Notes under the pieces: model-generated
The model's database searches: none
The model's input: the letters and a program-made list of their open reading frames with translations, nothing else
What the model was told of the DNA's origin: nothing
Position numbers and translations under genes: made by a program
Assembly (NCBI GenBank): GCA_947500135.1
Contig: CANMQX010000005.1
Location: forward strand, 186,001 to 250,000
Reading direction: 5' to 3'
DNA from: an uncultured Paracoccaceae bacterium
GTDB lineage: Bacteria > Pseudomonadota > Alphaproteobacteria > Rhodobacterales > Rhodobacteraceae
DNA length: 64,000 bases
In this document: positions 35,286 to 43,260 of the stretch, piece by piece
How positions within the stretch are numbered: the first letter of the stretch is position 1
How the letters are laid out: each line of letters opens with the position of its first letter

Positions 35286-35963
35286 TCAGGCGTCCTTTGG
35301 CCGGGTTGTCCGGATAATCAGGTACAGGGTCATAATCGCCCAGACCACGGCCAGCAAGAACCATGTGATGGCATATTCCAGATGGTCATTCTTGATATTT
35401 GCGGTGGTGACAGGCAGGGGGGTCAGGCGTGGGTCTGGCGGGGTTGTGGTACTGGCCACAACCAGCAGGGGCGCCGTTTGCAAAGCATCAGCCATGGCAT
35501 CGATATCGCGGGCAAACCAGATATTCTTGCCCAGATCCGGGTCGGGCGTGTTGCTGTTGACATCATCCGGCCAAAGCAAGGTGCCCGTGATCTGCATCGG
35601 TACAGTCAGGGGCGGGGCGTCCTTATTGTCCAGGGCCAAAAGACCCTGATCCAGCAGGATCAGCCCGTCAGGCGTGTCAAACGCCGAGATCACCCGATAG
35701 CCGGTGCCCGCCGCCGTGCCGGACACAAGCACATGCAGCTCCGCACCTGTGGGCGTGCCGGTCAGGGTGACACGGCTATATTCATCCGCAGCCTCTGTGA
35801 CATCAAATGACAGCTGTTTGGGGGTAGCCGCGAGCCGGGCGTTGATATCCGTCAGGATGGCTTCCTTCCAGGCCAGCCGGTCGACCTGCCACAGGCCAAG
35901 GCTGACCAACACGCCACATCCGGCGATACCAAGGATCAGAGGGAAAAGAATCTTACGCAGCAT
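35286..35963 (-). CDS. SURF1-family cytochrome oxidase assembly protein
   Basis: The 225-residue protein has the SURF1 layout: an N-terminal membrane helix (ILFPLILGIAGCGVLVSLGLWQ), a periplasmic domain with SRVTLTGTPTGAELHVL, and a C-terminal helix (AITWFLLAVVWAIMTLYLII). SURF1 helps insert haem into subunit I of cytochrome aa3 oxidase. It is downstream of the cta cluster on the same strand, with two hairpins in the intervening 94 bp. Confidence 0.93.
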   Translation of the reverse strand: MLRKILFPLILGIAGCGVLVSLGLWQVDRLAWKEAILTDINARLAATPKQLSFDVTEAADEYSRVTLTGTPTGAELHVLVSGTAAGTGYRVISAFDTPDGLILLDQGLLALDNKDAPPLTVPMQITGTLLWPDDVNSNTPDPDLGKNIWFARDIDAMADALQTAPLLVVASTTTPPDPRLTPLPVTTANIKNDHLEYAITWFLLAVVWAIMTLYLIIRTTRPKDA

Positions 35964-35982
35964 TCCAGGCCTTCAAACTGCG

Positions 35983-36008
35983 AAACGCGCGAGATGGCTC
36001 GCGCGTTT
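35983..36008. terminator. GC-rich hairpin between subunit III and SURF1 genes
   Basis: Perfect 11-bp arms AAACGCGCGAG and CTCGCGCGTTT with a 4-base loop. Read on the minus strand it ends in TTT and lies after the ctaE gene; it may cause partial termination. Confidence 0.65.
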
Positions 36009-36015
36009 GATGAAT

Positions 36016-36041
36016 GTAAGATGGGTTTAAACCCATCTTAC
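36016..36041. repeat. Perfect palindrome of the GATGGGT family
   Basis: A perfect 26-bp palindrome with half GTAAGATGGGTTT. The same GATGGGT/ACCCATC core recurs at 38650, 38690 and 63062. Confidence 0.85.
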
Positions 36042-36057
36042 GCTGTGGCTTCTGTTG

Positions 36058-36858
36058 TTAGCCGCCCCAGACATAGACAGCTGCAAACAAGAACAGCCAG
36101 ACGACGTCAACGAAATGCCAGTACCATGCGGCGGCTTCGAACCCGATATGCTTCTCCGGTGTAAAATCCCCGCGCTGCAACCGGATCAGGCAGACCAGCA
36201 GAAAGATAGTGCCGATCAGGACATGCGCCCCGTGAAAGCCGGTCGCCATGAAAAAGTTTGCGCCGTAGATATTACCCGAGAAGCCAAAAGCGGCATGGCT
36301 GTATTCATAGACCTGAAACACCGTGAAAAGCGCGCCGAGTGCAACGGCCAGGATCAGCCCCCATTTCATGTCTTCGCGATTATTCTCGTGAACCAGCGCG
36401 TGGTGCGCCCATGTCGCTGCCGCGCCAGAGCAGAGCAGGATCAGTGTGTTGATCAGCGGCAGATGCCATGGATCAAATGTCTCGATCCCCGCAGGTGGCC
36501 AGACACCATCAACGGCAGGGCTTTGCGGCCCCATCGGGTACATGGCGTGTTTGAAGAATGACCAGAACCATGCCGCAAAGAACATGACTTCAGACATGAT
36601 AAACATGATAAAGCCATAGCGCAGGCCGATGCGCACAACCGGCGTGTGGTCCCCCACCCGGCTTTCGGCCACAACGTCAGACCACCATGCAAACATAACG
36701 TAAAGCACGGTCGCCAGACCGATCAGGAACAGGTATGGTCCCGATCCATGCATCCACAGGGTTGCCCCGAACAGCATGGTGAAACCACCCACACCGCCAA
36801 TCAGCGGCCAGATCGACGGTGGCAGAATGTGATAATCGTGGTTCTTTGCGTGCGCCAT
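36058..36858 (-). CDS. ctaE: Cytochrome c oxidase subunit III
   Basis: The 266-residue inner-membrane protein has seven predicted helices and typical motifs: [17 protein letters not shown] near residue 95 and [18 protein letters not shown] and [19 protein letters not shown] at the C terminus. It is a structural subunit of the aa3-type oxidase that reduces O2. It follows ctaG by 25 bp in the order ctaC-ctaB-small ORF-ctaG-ctaE. Confidence 0.97.
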   Translation of the reverse strand: MAHAKNHDYHILPPSIWPLIGGVGGFTMLFGATLWMHGSGPYLFLIGLATVLYVMFAWWSDVVAESRVGDHTPVVRIGLRYGFIMFIMSEVMFFAAWFWSFFKHAMYPMGPQSPAVDGVWPPAGIETFDPWHLPLINTLILLCSGAAATWAHHALVHENNREDMKWGLILAVALGALFTVFQVYEYSHAAFGFSGNIYGANFFMATGFHGAHVLIGTIFLLVCLIRLQRGDFTPEKHIGFEAAAWYWHFVDVVWLFLFAAVYVWGG

Positions 36859-36883
36859 GCGGTCGGTTCCTATCGGCTTGTCT

Positions 36884-37498
36884 TCAGTTCGTTTCTATGG
36901 CGTCTTGCGGCGCCGTTGTCAAAGTTTCAGCGGCCAGTGCGGCCTGAATTTCAGTCTCGGGCAGATCGATCTGGTAGAACGTATAGCTTAACGTAATGGT
37001 ATGCACATATTGCCCCTCGCGATCATCCACGATGGCCGGGTCCACGAAAAAACTGACCGGCATCATCACGGTTTCGCCCGGTTGCAGCACCTGTTCGGTG
37101 AAACAGAAGCATTCGATCTTATCGAAAAACGCGCCAGCCTCGTAAGGGGTCACGTTATATGCCGCCTGCCCGGCGACTGGCACATCCAACGGGTTATGCG
37201 CCTCGTAAAAGGCCAGGCCAGTTTCACCGATCCTGATTTCCATCTCGCGGATTTCCGGCTGAAACATCCATGGCATGTCGCGTTCCAGTGACGCGTCAAA
37301 GCGGACCTTGATCGTCTGATCAAGCACAACATCGCTGCCGGTCTCGGCTACATTGGTTGCGCCCCCAAAGCCGGTCACCCGGCAGAACCAGTCGTAAAAC
37401 GGCACCGACGCCCAGGCCAACGCCCCCATGATCACAACGACAGATGTTGTCTGTACAACTGTCCGCTGCGGCCCTTTGAAGTTTGGAAACAATGCCAT
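36884..37498 (-). CDS. ctaG: Cytochrome c oxidase assembly protein CtaG/Cox11
   Basis: The 204-residue protein has one N-terminal membrane helix and a periplasmic copper-binding domain. The copper motif is IECFCFTEQ near residue 112. Cox11 delivers copper to the CuB site of subunit I. Its start overlaps by one base the stop of the small upstream gene (TGATG), so translation is coupled. Confidence 0.96.
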   Translation of the reverse strand: MALFPNFKGPQRTVVQTTSVVVIMGALAWASVPFYDWFCRVTGFGGATNVAETGSDVVLDQTIKVRFDASLERDMPWMFQPEIREMEIRIGETGLAFYEAHNPLDVPVAGQAAYNVTPYEAGAFFDKIECFCFTEQVLQPGETVMMPVSFFVDPAIVDDREGQYVHTITLSYTFYQIDLPETEIQAALAAETLTTAPQDAIETN

Positions 37499-37701
37499 CA
37501 GTTGCTGCCCTCTTCCGGCACGATCTGCGGCCGCGCCACATGGTCGAATTTTTCGAACTGCGCCGCATCGCCCAGTTGCAAAACCTTGACAACAGTCAGG
37601 CCGAAAATGATCCCGATGAACCCGATCAGCAGTAGCCCGACGCCCATATTGCGCCCCCGCCGCCGTTCATGCATCTCATGTTCGACCTTGATCGCCATCA
37701 C
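37498..37701 (-). CDS. Small single-helix membrane protein of the cta cluster
   Basis: The 67-residue protein has one central hydrophobic helix (NMGVGLLLIGFIGIIFGLTVV) between a basic N terminus and an acidic C terminus. It overlaps ctaB by 4 bp and ctaG by 1 bp, so it is certainly co-translated with both. Small proteins occupy this position in other alphaproteobacterial cta clusters. A role in oxidase assembly is likely by context only. Confidence 0.85.
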   Translation of the reverse strand: MMAIKVEHEMHERRRGRNMGVGLLLIGFIGIIFGLTVVKVLQLGDAAQFEKFDHVARPQIVPEEGSN

Positions 37702-38630
37702 CAGCCCCCAATCCCGTATTGGCGCAGCGCTGCCTCAATCAACAGCGCACCGAAATGGGCGAAGAGGTAGTAAAGCGAGACCTTGAAAACACTGATTTCA
37801 ACCGCGTGCTTGTCCGCCTCGCAGGCCGCATCATCACGGCGATAGATGTCATAGGCCCCTTTGAGGAACCATGCGTTCATCACCACAGCCACCGCCATAT
37901 AAACCGGCCCGCCAATGGATGTCAGACCCAGCCCCAGCGCCACAGGCACCAGCAATAATGTGTAGATAATCACATGTTTGCGGGTCGCATCCCGGCCATG
38001 TGTTTCGGTCAGCATCGGCACCCCGGCATTGCCGTAGTCGGATTTGACAAACAGGGCGAGCGCCCAGAAATGCGGCGGCGTCCACATGAAGATCAGGGCG
38101 AACATCAGCACACTTTCGATGCTGACACTGCCTGTGGCCACAGCCCAGCCGATCATCGGAGGGAAGGCACCAGCAGCGCCGCCAATCACGATATTCTGCG
38201 GGGTCGCCCGTTTCAGCCACATCGAATAGACGACCGCGTAAAAAAAGATGGTGAAGGCCAGAAGGAACGCGGCGAGGAAATTTGTGGCCAGCGCCAGCAA
38301 GACGATGGCAAAACCGGACAAGCCAAGGCCAAGGCCCAGCGCTTCACCCGCAGCGACCCGGCCAGATGGGACAGGTCTGCCGGCTGTCCGCTTCATCCTT
38401 GCGTCGATATCGGCGTCCCACCACATGTTCAGCGCGCCGGACGCGCCTGCACCCACTGCGATGCATAAGATGCCGACAAAGCCGATAAATGGGTGGACCG
38501 GCATTGGGGCGACCAGCAGTCCAACAAGTGCGGTAAAGACAACAAGCGACATTACACGCGGCTTTAGCAGGGCAAAGTAGTCGCCCATATTCGCCTCGTA
38601 TTGTGTGTCTTGGATGCTGATATCGCTCAT
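37698..38630 (-). CDS. ctaB: Protohaem IX farnesyltransferase (haem O synthase)
   Basis: The 310-residue UbiA-superfamily membrane enzyme attaches a farnesyl group to haem B to form haem O, needed for haem A of the oxidase. The prenyl-diphosphate motif is MWWDADIDARMKRTAGRP near residue 70, and around nine hydrophobic helices follow. It is between ctaC and the small gene. Two GATGGGT palindromes separate it from ctaC. Confidence 0.97.
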   Translation of the reverse strand: MSDISIQDTQYEANMGDYFALLKPRVMSLVVFTALVGLLVAPMPVHPFIGFVGILCIAVGAGASGALNMWWDADIDARMKRTAGRPVPSGRVAAGEALGLGLGLSGFAIVLLALATNFLAAFLLAFTIFFYAVVYSMWLKRATPQNIVIGGAAGAFPPMIGWAVATGSVSIESVLMFALIFMWTPPHFWALALFVKSDYGNAGVPMLTETHGRDATRKHVIIYTLLLVPVALGLGLTSIGGPVYMAVAVVMNAWFLKGAYDIYRRDDAACEADKHAVEISVFKVSLYYLFAHFGALLIEAALRQYGIGGW

Positions 38631-38649
38631 GCAGTACCTGGAAAATCAG

Positions 38650-38667
38650 GATGGGTTGAAACCCATC
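38650..38667. repeat. GATGGGT palindrome, first of a tandem pair
   Basis: Arms GATGGGTT and AACCCATC surround GA. It lies upstream of ctaB in the ctaC-ctaB gap; CTTAC after it and GTAAG before the next copy can pair, so both may form one branched structure. Confidence 0.8.
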
Positions 38668-38689
38668 TTACGGGGTTGATCTGTCGTAA

Positions 38690-38707
38690 GATGGGTCTTG
38701 ACCCATC
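38690..38707. repeat. GATGGGT palindrome, second of the pair
   Basis: Arms GATGGGTC and GACCCATC surround TT. The same 18-bp sequence, including the preceding GTAA, appears at 63062. Confidence 0.82.
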
Positions 38708-38713
38708 GCCGCG

Positions 38714-39532
38714 TTAGGATGTGGCTTCAGCCAGCCATGCGTCATAGGTTTCCTGACTGACAACCTTGACGGTGATCGGCATATAGGCGTGATCCTTGCC
38801 GCACAGCTCTGAACATTGACCAAAATAGATGCCTTCACGCTCTGCGGCAAACCACAGCTGCGCCAGACGGCCGGGGACCGCATCCTGCTTCACCCCAAAT
38901 GCCGGGATCGTCCAGGAATGGATCACGTCCGCGCCGGTGACATTCATGACGATGGTTGCACCAACTGGAACAACAACCGCCGTATCAGTGGCCAGCAGAT
39001 ATTCGTCCTGGCTGTAGCCGAATTCTTCCAATTCATCGCGGGCCAGCATGAAGCTTTCGAACTGAACGCCCTCATCTTCATACTCGTAGCCCCAGTACCA
39101 CTGGTAGCCGGTGACCTTGATCGTGATGTCAGCCTCGGGAATTTCCTGTTGCTTGAACAGAACCGGCAGCGAAAACGCCCCGATAAACACCAGAACAACA
39201 ATCGGCACGACAGTCCATGCAACTTCTAGTGGTGAGTTATGGGTAAACCCGGCAGGGGTCGGGTTCCGTTTCTCGTTATAGCGAATGGCGACCCAGACCA
39301 GCAGGCCGGTGACAAACAGCGAAATCGCGGTAATCACGACCAGCAACATCCCGTCCAGCCACTGCACATCGCGGGCCAGTTCGGTTGCCGCAGGCTGAAA
39401 CCCTGTGCCGCCGGGCTGCGGAACGCCTACAATCTCCAGTTCCTGATTCACATCCTGCGCCATGGCCGATGATCCGGCGATGATCAGACCAGCCGTGGTC
39501 CACAGTGAAGTTGCAAAGGTTTTCAGTCGCAT
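38714..39532 (-). CDS. ctaC: Cytochrome c oxidase subunit II
   Basis: The 272-residue protein has a signal peptide, two membrane helices and a periplasmic cupredoxin domain. The CuA ligands are in [15 protein letters not shown] near the C terminus; the aromatic tryptophan stretch [10 protein letters not shown] transfers electrons from cytochrome c. It is the first gene of the cluster. The catalytic subunit I gene (ctaD) is not in the window. Confidence 0.97.
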   Translation of the reverse strand: MRLKTFATSLWTTAGLIIAGSSAMAQDVNQELEIVGVPQPGGTGFQPAATELARDVQWLDGMLLVVITAISLFVTGLLVWVAIRYNEKRNPTPAGFTHNSPLEVAWTVVPIVVLVFIGAFSLPVLFKQQEIPEADITIKVTGYQWYWGYEYEDEGVQFESFMLARDELEEFGYSQDEYLLATDTAVVVPVGATIVMNVTGADVIHSWTIPAFGVKQDAVPGRLAQLWFAAEREGIYFGQCSELCGKDHAYMPITVKVVSQETYDAWLAEATS

Positions 39533-39713
39533 ATTTTACCCTAACATCGTGGCGCGTGACGCGCGGCTCCCTGGCAGACCCGCCGAGCGAACCGACGGAT
39601 TCCCATTGTATATCGCGCCCCATGTCCCATATCCTGTCTCACAACTCAAGAACCCGTGTTGCGGCAAACAGACGCTTTTTCCGCCCTTGTTGCCAGGACC
39701 AAAGGATTTTCCC

Positions 39714-41135
39714 ATGTCGGCTGACCCCTTTCTGCCTTTCGAGACCAATCTGGACAAGGACACGGCACTTGCCCTGTTGCAGGAAGCGACGCAGGGGGCA
39801 GATGACGGTGAACTCTTCCTAGAACGCCGCAAGTCAGAGGTGCTTTCCTTCGATGATGGCCGGGTCAAAAACGCCAGTTTCGACGCCTCTGAAGGGTTTG
39901 GTTTGCGGGCCGTAAAAGGCGAAACCGCCGGTTACGCCCATTCCACGACCATCGACGAACATGCGCTCAAACGCGCCGTCTCCACTGCCCGCCTAGCCGT
40001 CGGTGATGGCGGTGGCACGATGGCTGCCGCCCCCGCAGGCACCAATCGCAAGCTCTATTCCGACGATGACCCGATGTTGCAGGCGAGCTTCCCAGCAAAA
40101 ATCGATGTGTTGCGCGAGATTGACGCTTTTGCCCGCGGGCTCGACCCCCGCGTCGTGCAGGTCAGCGCGACAATCGCCGCATCGCATCAGGAGGTACTGA
40201 TTCTGCGCCCCGAAGGCACGCTTGTCACCGATACCCGCCCCATGTCGCGACTGAACATCAGCGTGATCGTCGAAGAGAACGGCAAACGCGAAAGCGGCTC
40301 AATGGGCGGTGGTGGCCGCGCCGGGCTGATCGGGTTGATCGGGCGCGACCATTGGGAACCCGTCGCGAAGGAGGCTTTGCGCATTGCCCTGGTGAACCTT
40401 GATGCCGAACCCGCCCCCGCCGGCGTGATGGATGTCGTCCTTGGCCCCGGCTGGCCCGGCATCCTGCTGCATGAGGCCATCGGACATGGGTTGGAAGGTG
40501 ATTTCAACCGCAAAGGATCATCCGCCTTTGCCGGGCTGATGGGTCAGCAGATCGCGGCCAAAGGGGTCACCGTGTTGGATGATGGCACGATCCCTGATCG
40601 GCGCGGGTCGATCACTGTCGATGACGAAGGGACCCCCAGCGCAAAGAACACCCTGATCGAAGACGGGGTGCTGGTCGGCTATATGCAAGACCGGCAAAAC
40701 GCCCGGCTGATGGGGGTTGCCCCCACGGGGAATGGACGTCGCGAAAGCTATGCCCATGCGCCAATGCCACGGATGACCAATACCTATATGCTGGCGGGTG
40801 ATGCCACCCCCGAAAGCCTTGTCGCAGACCTTAAGGACGGGATCTATGCGGTGGGCTTTGGTGGCGGGCAGGTCGACATCACCAATGGCAAATTCGTGTT
40901 CAGCTGCACAGAGGCTTACCGCGTCAAAAACGGCGTCGTCGGCGCGCCGGTCAAAGGGGCGACCCTGATCGGTGACGGGGCAACAGCCCTGAAACAGATC
41001 CGGGGCATCGGGAATGATCTGGCCCTTGATCCGGGCATCGGGAATTGCGGCAAGGCGGGGCAATGGGTGCCTGTCGGCGTCGGCCAGCCAAGCCTGATGA
41101 TCGGCGGGCTGACCGTTGGCGGGGCGGCGGCGTAA
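39714..41135 (+). CDS. tldD: Metalloprotease TldD
   Basis: The 473-residue protein is the TldD half of the TldD/TldE zinc protease, known for maturation of peptide antibiotics and degradation of unfolded peptides. The zinc motif is LLHEAIGHGLEGD (HExxxH, near residue 248). The ATG at 39714 has AAAGGA upstream; the longer frame opening at 39462 would cross the divergent ctaC start. The partner gene tldE/pmbA is not in the window. Confidence 0.95.
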   Translation: MSADPFLPFETNLDKDTALALLQEATQGADDGELFLERRKSEVLSFDDGRVKNASFDASEGFGLRAVKGETAGYAHSTTIDEHALKRAVSTARLAVGDGGGTMAAAPAGTNRKLYSDDDPMLQASFPAKIDVLREIDAFARGLDPRVVQVSATIAASHQEVLILRPEGTLVTDTRPMSRLNISVIVEENGKRESGSMGGGGRAGLIGLIGRDHWEPVAKEALRIALVNLDAEPAPAGVMDVVLGPGWPGILLHEAIGHGLEGDFNRKGSSAFAGLMGQQIAAKGVTVLDDGTIPDRRGSITVDDEGTPSAKNTLIEDGVLVGYMQDRQNARLMGVAPTGNGRRESYAHAPMPRMTNTYMLAGDATPESLVADLKDGIYAVGFGGGQVDITNGKFVFSCTEAYRVKNGVVGAPVKGATLIGDGATALKQIRGIGNDLALDPGIGNCGKAGQWVPVGVGQPSLMIGGLTVGGAAA

Positions 41136-41177
41136 GATGGCTTTGACCGCCTGCGCACACCCCATGGAGACATCCGC

Positions 41178-41633
41178 ATGATTATTCGCCCCGCAGTACA
41201 TGACGATGCCACCGGCATCAGCAATGTGTTGACCACCCTGACTGCCGCCGGTCTGCGTATATCCCCCGATGATGTCGATTATGCACTGAACCACTACATC
41301 GCCGGCGCCGATGGTATCCGATGTTCGGTGGTAGAGGTCGACGACACCATTATGGGGCTGCAATCGCTCAAGCTTGCTGTGCCGGGCAATATCTATGACG
41401 TGACGCCAGGCTGGGGGATCATCGGCACCCATATTCACCCCGATGCGGCAAGGCGGGGGATCGGCAAGGCGCTGTTCGCTGTCACACATCAAGCCGCCAC
41501 CGATGCGGGGCTTGCGCATATTGACGCCACGATCGGGCGCAACAATTCCGGCGGTCTGGCCTATTATGAGGCGATGGGTTTCCGAACCTACCGCGAGACC
41601 GAAACAGCCCTGTGCAAGAAGTTTACGGTTTGA
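41178..41633 (+). CDS. GNAT N-acetyltransferase
   Basis: The 151-residue protein begins IIRPAVHDDATGISNVL and has the acetyl-CoA loop IHPDAARRGIGKALF near residue 90, then GRNNSGGLAYYEAMGFRTYRE. This is a small GNAT enzyme of unknown target. It follows tldD by 42 bp, perhaps in the same transcript. Confidence 0.88.
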   Translation: MIIRPAVHDDATGISNVLTTLTAAGLRISPDDVDYALNHYIAGADGIRCSVVEVDDTIMGLQSLKLAVPGNIYDVTPGWGIIGTHIHPDAARRGIGKALFAVTHQAATDAGLAHIDATIGRNNSGGLAYYEAMGFRTYRETETALCKKFTV

Positions 41634-42015
41634 TGTAAGACCGCGCGCCCTGTTCATGCCAGGGGACCGTTCGGTGGGGTCCGACGTTTTGCCGACGCGT
41701 GGCCGACGCTTTGCAGACCGGTCAAAACCGCCGCAGACGAATCGTTTACATATTTGCGCGGCGGCAACCTGACCGACCGGCCCGGTCAGATCGGCCGCAT
41801 GACCCCACTATTTATGGGGAGGCTGACGAACGCGGCGGCCCGTATCGGCCATCATCGTCACATATATTTGGCGTCAGATGCATCGCACAATTATCAATAA
41901 GATCAATATACTAAGACTTTTATCGGGTTTTTATTCGCATCCATGCCTGCACTGTTCATACCTCATTAACTCTGTCGACCTAGACCTGATGGGGCAATAC
42001 GGCGGAGCTTACGGG
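41634..42015. other. Intergenic region upstream of dprA with an 11-bp-period array
   Basis: The 382 bp hold the inverted copy of the 11-bp array (41681-41718), a short CTGACCG/CGGTCAG hairpin near 41770, a CCCCA/TGGGG hairpin around 41805, and an AT-rich stretch from about 41870 that may carry the dprA promoter. I see no convincing gene. Confidence 0.6.
41681..41718 (-). repeat. Second 11-bp-period GTCGG array (opposite strand)
   Basis: CCGAC occurs at 41681, 41692 and 41703, with a degenerate CAGAC at 41714, again an exact 11-bp period. Read on the minus strand, the segment shares CGTCGGCAAAACGTCGGAC with the array at 17805. Confidence 0.8.
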
Positions 42016-43155
42016 ATGACCGGAAAACACCAATCTTCCACTCACCCCCCACTCCTACCCACCACGGAAGAGGATACGGTCAACCGGCTCCGCCTATTGC
42101 GCTCTCGCCGGGTTGGCGTAGCGACATATCGCAGGCTGCTGGCAGAACACGGCAGCGCTGCTAACGCATTGCAAATGTTGCCGGAAATCGCACGGGCAGC
42201 CGGGGTTGATGACTATCAGACCTGTCCCGAAAATGTGGTTCTGGCAGAGATGAAGGCAGGCAAGACCGCAGGTGCGCAACTGCTGATCGAAGGGCAGGCA
42301 TTCTACCCAAGGTCACTCACCGACATTGCCGATGCGCCCCCTCTTTTATGGGCCATCGGTGATGTGGCTTTGCTGGCGCGACGGATGATCGCAATCGTTG
42401 GTGCGCGCAACGCCTCATCATTGGGCACCCGTATGGCAAAACGACTGGCCGAGGAACTGACCAATGAAGGCTTCGCTGTTGTCTCTGGGCTGGCGCGCGG
42501 TATCGATACCGCCGCCCATCACGGATCGTTGGCGGGTGGGACAATTGCGGTGCAGGCCGGTGGCGTTGACGTTATCTATCCCGTTGAAAACACGCAATTA
42601 ACACATGACATTGCCAAAAATGGGCTACGTGTTTCGGAAATGCCCATGGGCATGCAACCGCAGGCCCGGCATTTCCCCGCGCGCAACAGGATCATCTCGG
42701 GCCTGTCCGAAGCCGTTGTCGTGGTAGAGGCGGCAGCAAAATCCGGCAGCCTGATCACCGCGCGCAACGCGCTGGACCAAGCCCGCGATGTGTTGGCCGT
42801 CCCCGGGCACCCGTTTGACGCCCGCGCGTCAGGTTGCAACATGCTGCTACGCGACGGGGCCACATTGGTGCGCAACGCCAGCGACGTGATCGAGGCTGTG
42901 GGACAACCGCTACAGGACGACATCGCACCTGAATTGCCACTACCCGAAGCAAAGCCGCCTGAACGCAGCCTGCGCGATACTGCCGCGTTGCATGATCAAA
43001 TCCTGTCGCGGCTGGGACCCACACCAGTTGCAGAGGATCAGTTGCTGCGGGATATGGCAGCATCCGCCACGGCAGTCTCACCCGCCTTGGTCGACCTTGA
43101 ACTGGAAGGCAAAATTGCACGTCAGGCGGGTGGTCTGCTGTCGCGCGTCGTGTGA
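42016..43155 (+). CDS. dprA: DNA-processing protein DprA
   Basis: The 379-residue protein has the DprA Rossmann-like domain (about 90-300) with GARNASSLGTRMAK, SGLARGIDTAAHHGSL and the single-strand DNA binding region RNRIISGLSEAVVVVEA. A C-terminal winged-helix follows. DprA loads RecA on incoming single-stranded DNA during transformation and also occurs in non-competent bacteria. The ATG at 42016 has GGAG at the right distance. topA is next after 105 bp, a common pair. Confidence 0.95.
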   Translation: MTGKHQSSTHPPLLPTTEEDTVNRLRLLRSRRVGVATYRRLLAEHGSAANALQMLPEIARAAGVDDYQTCPENVVLAEMKAGKTAGAQLLIEGQAFYPRSLTDIADAPPLLWAIGDVALLARRMIAIVGARNASSLGTRMAKRLAEELTNEGFAVVSGLARGIDTAAHHGSLAGGTIAVQAGGVDVIYPVENTQLTHDIAKNGLRVSEMPMGMQPQARHFPARNRIISGLSEAVVVVEAAAKSGSLITARNALDQARDVLAVPGHPFDARASGCNMLLRDGATLVRNASDVIEAVGQPLQDDIAPELPLPEAKPPERSLRDTAALHDQILSRLGPTPVAEDQLLRDMAASATAVSPALVDLELEGKIARQAGGLLSRVV

Positions 43156-43260
43156 CTTTGCGCCAGCCAAACCTGAAAAGAACTTCGCCGCATTGACATT
43201 TCCTAAACAGACGCCACATCTTGCGCGTTCACAACGCCCGCGTCGTTAAAAAGGATTCCC

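Noticed and set aside
41878..43155. DprA start at 41878
   Set aside because: The first 46 codons are AT-rich, have no DprA similarity, and the ATG at 42016 has a good ribosome-binding site.
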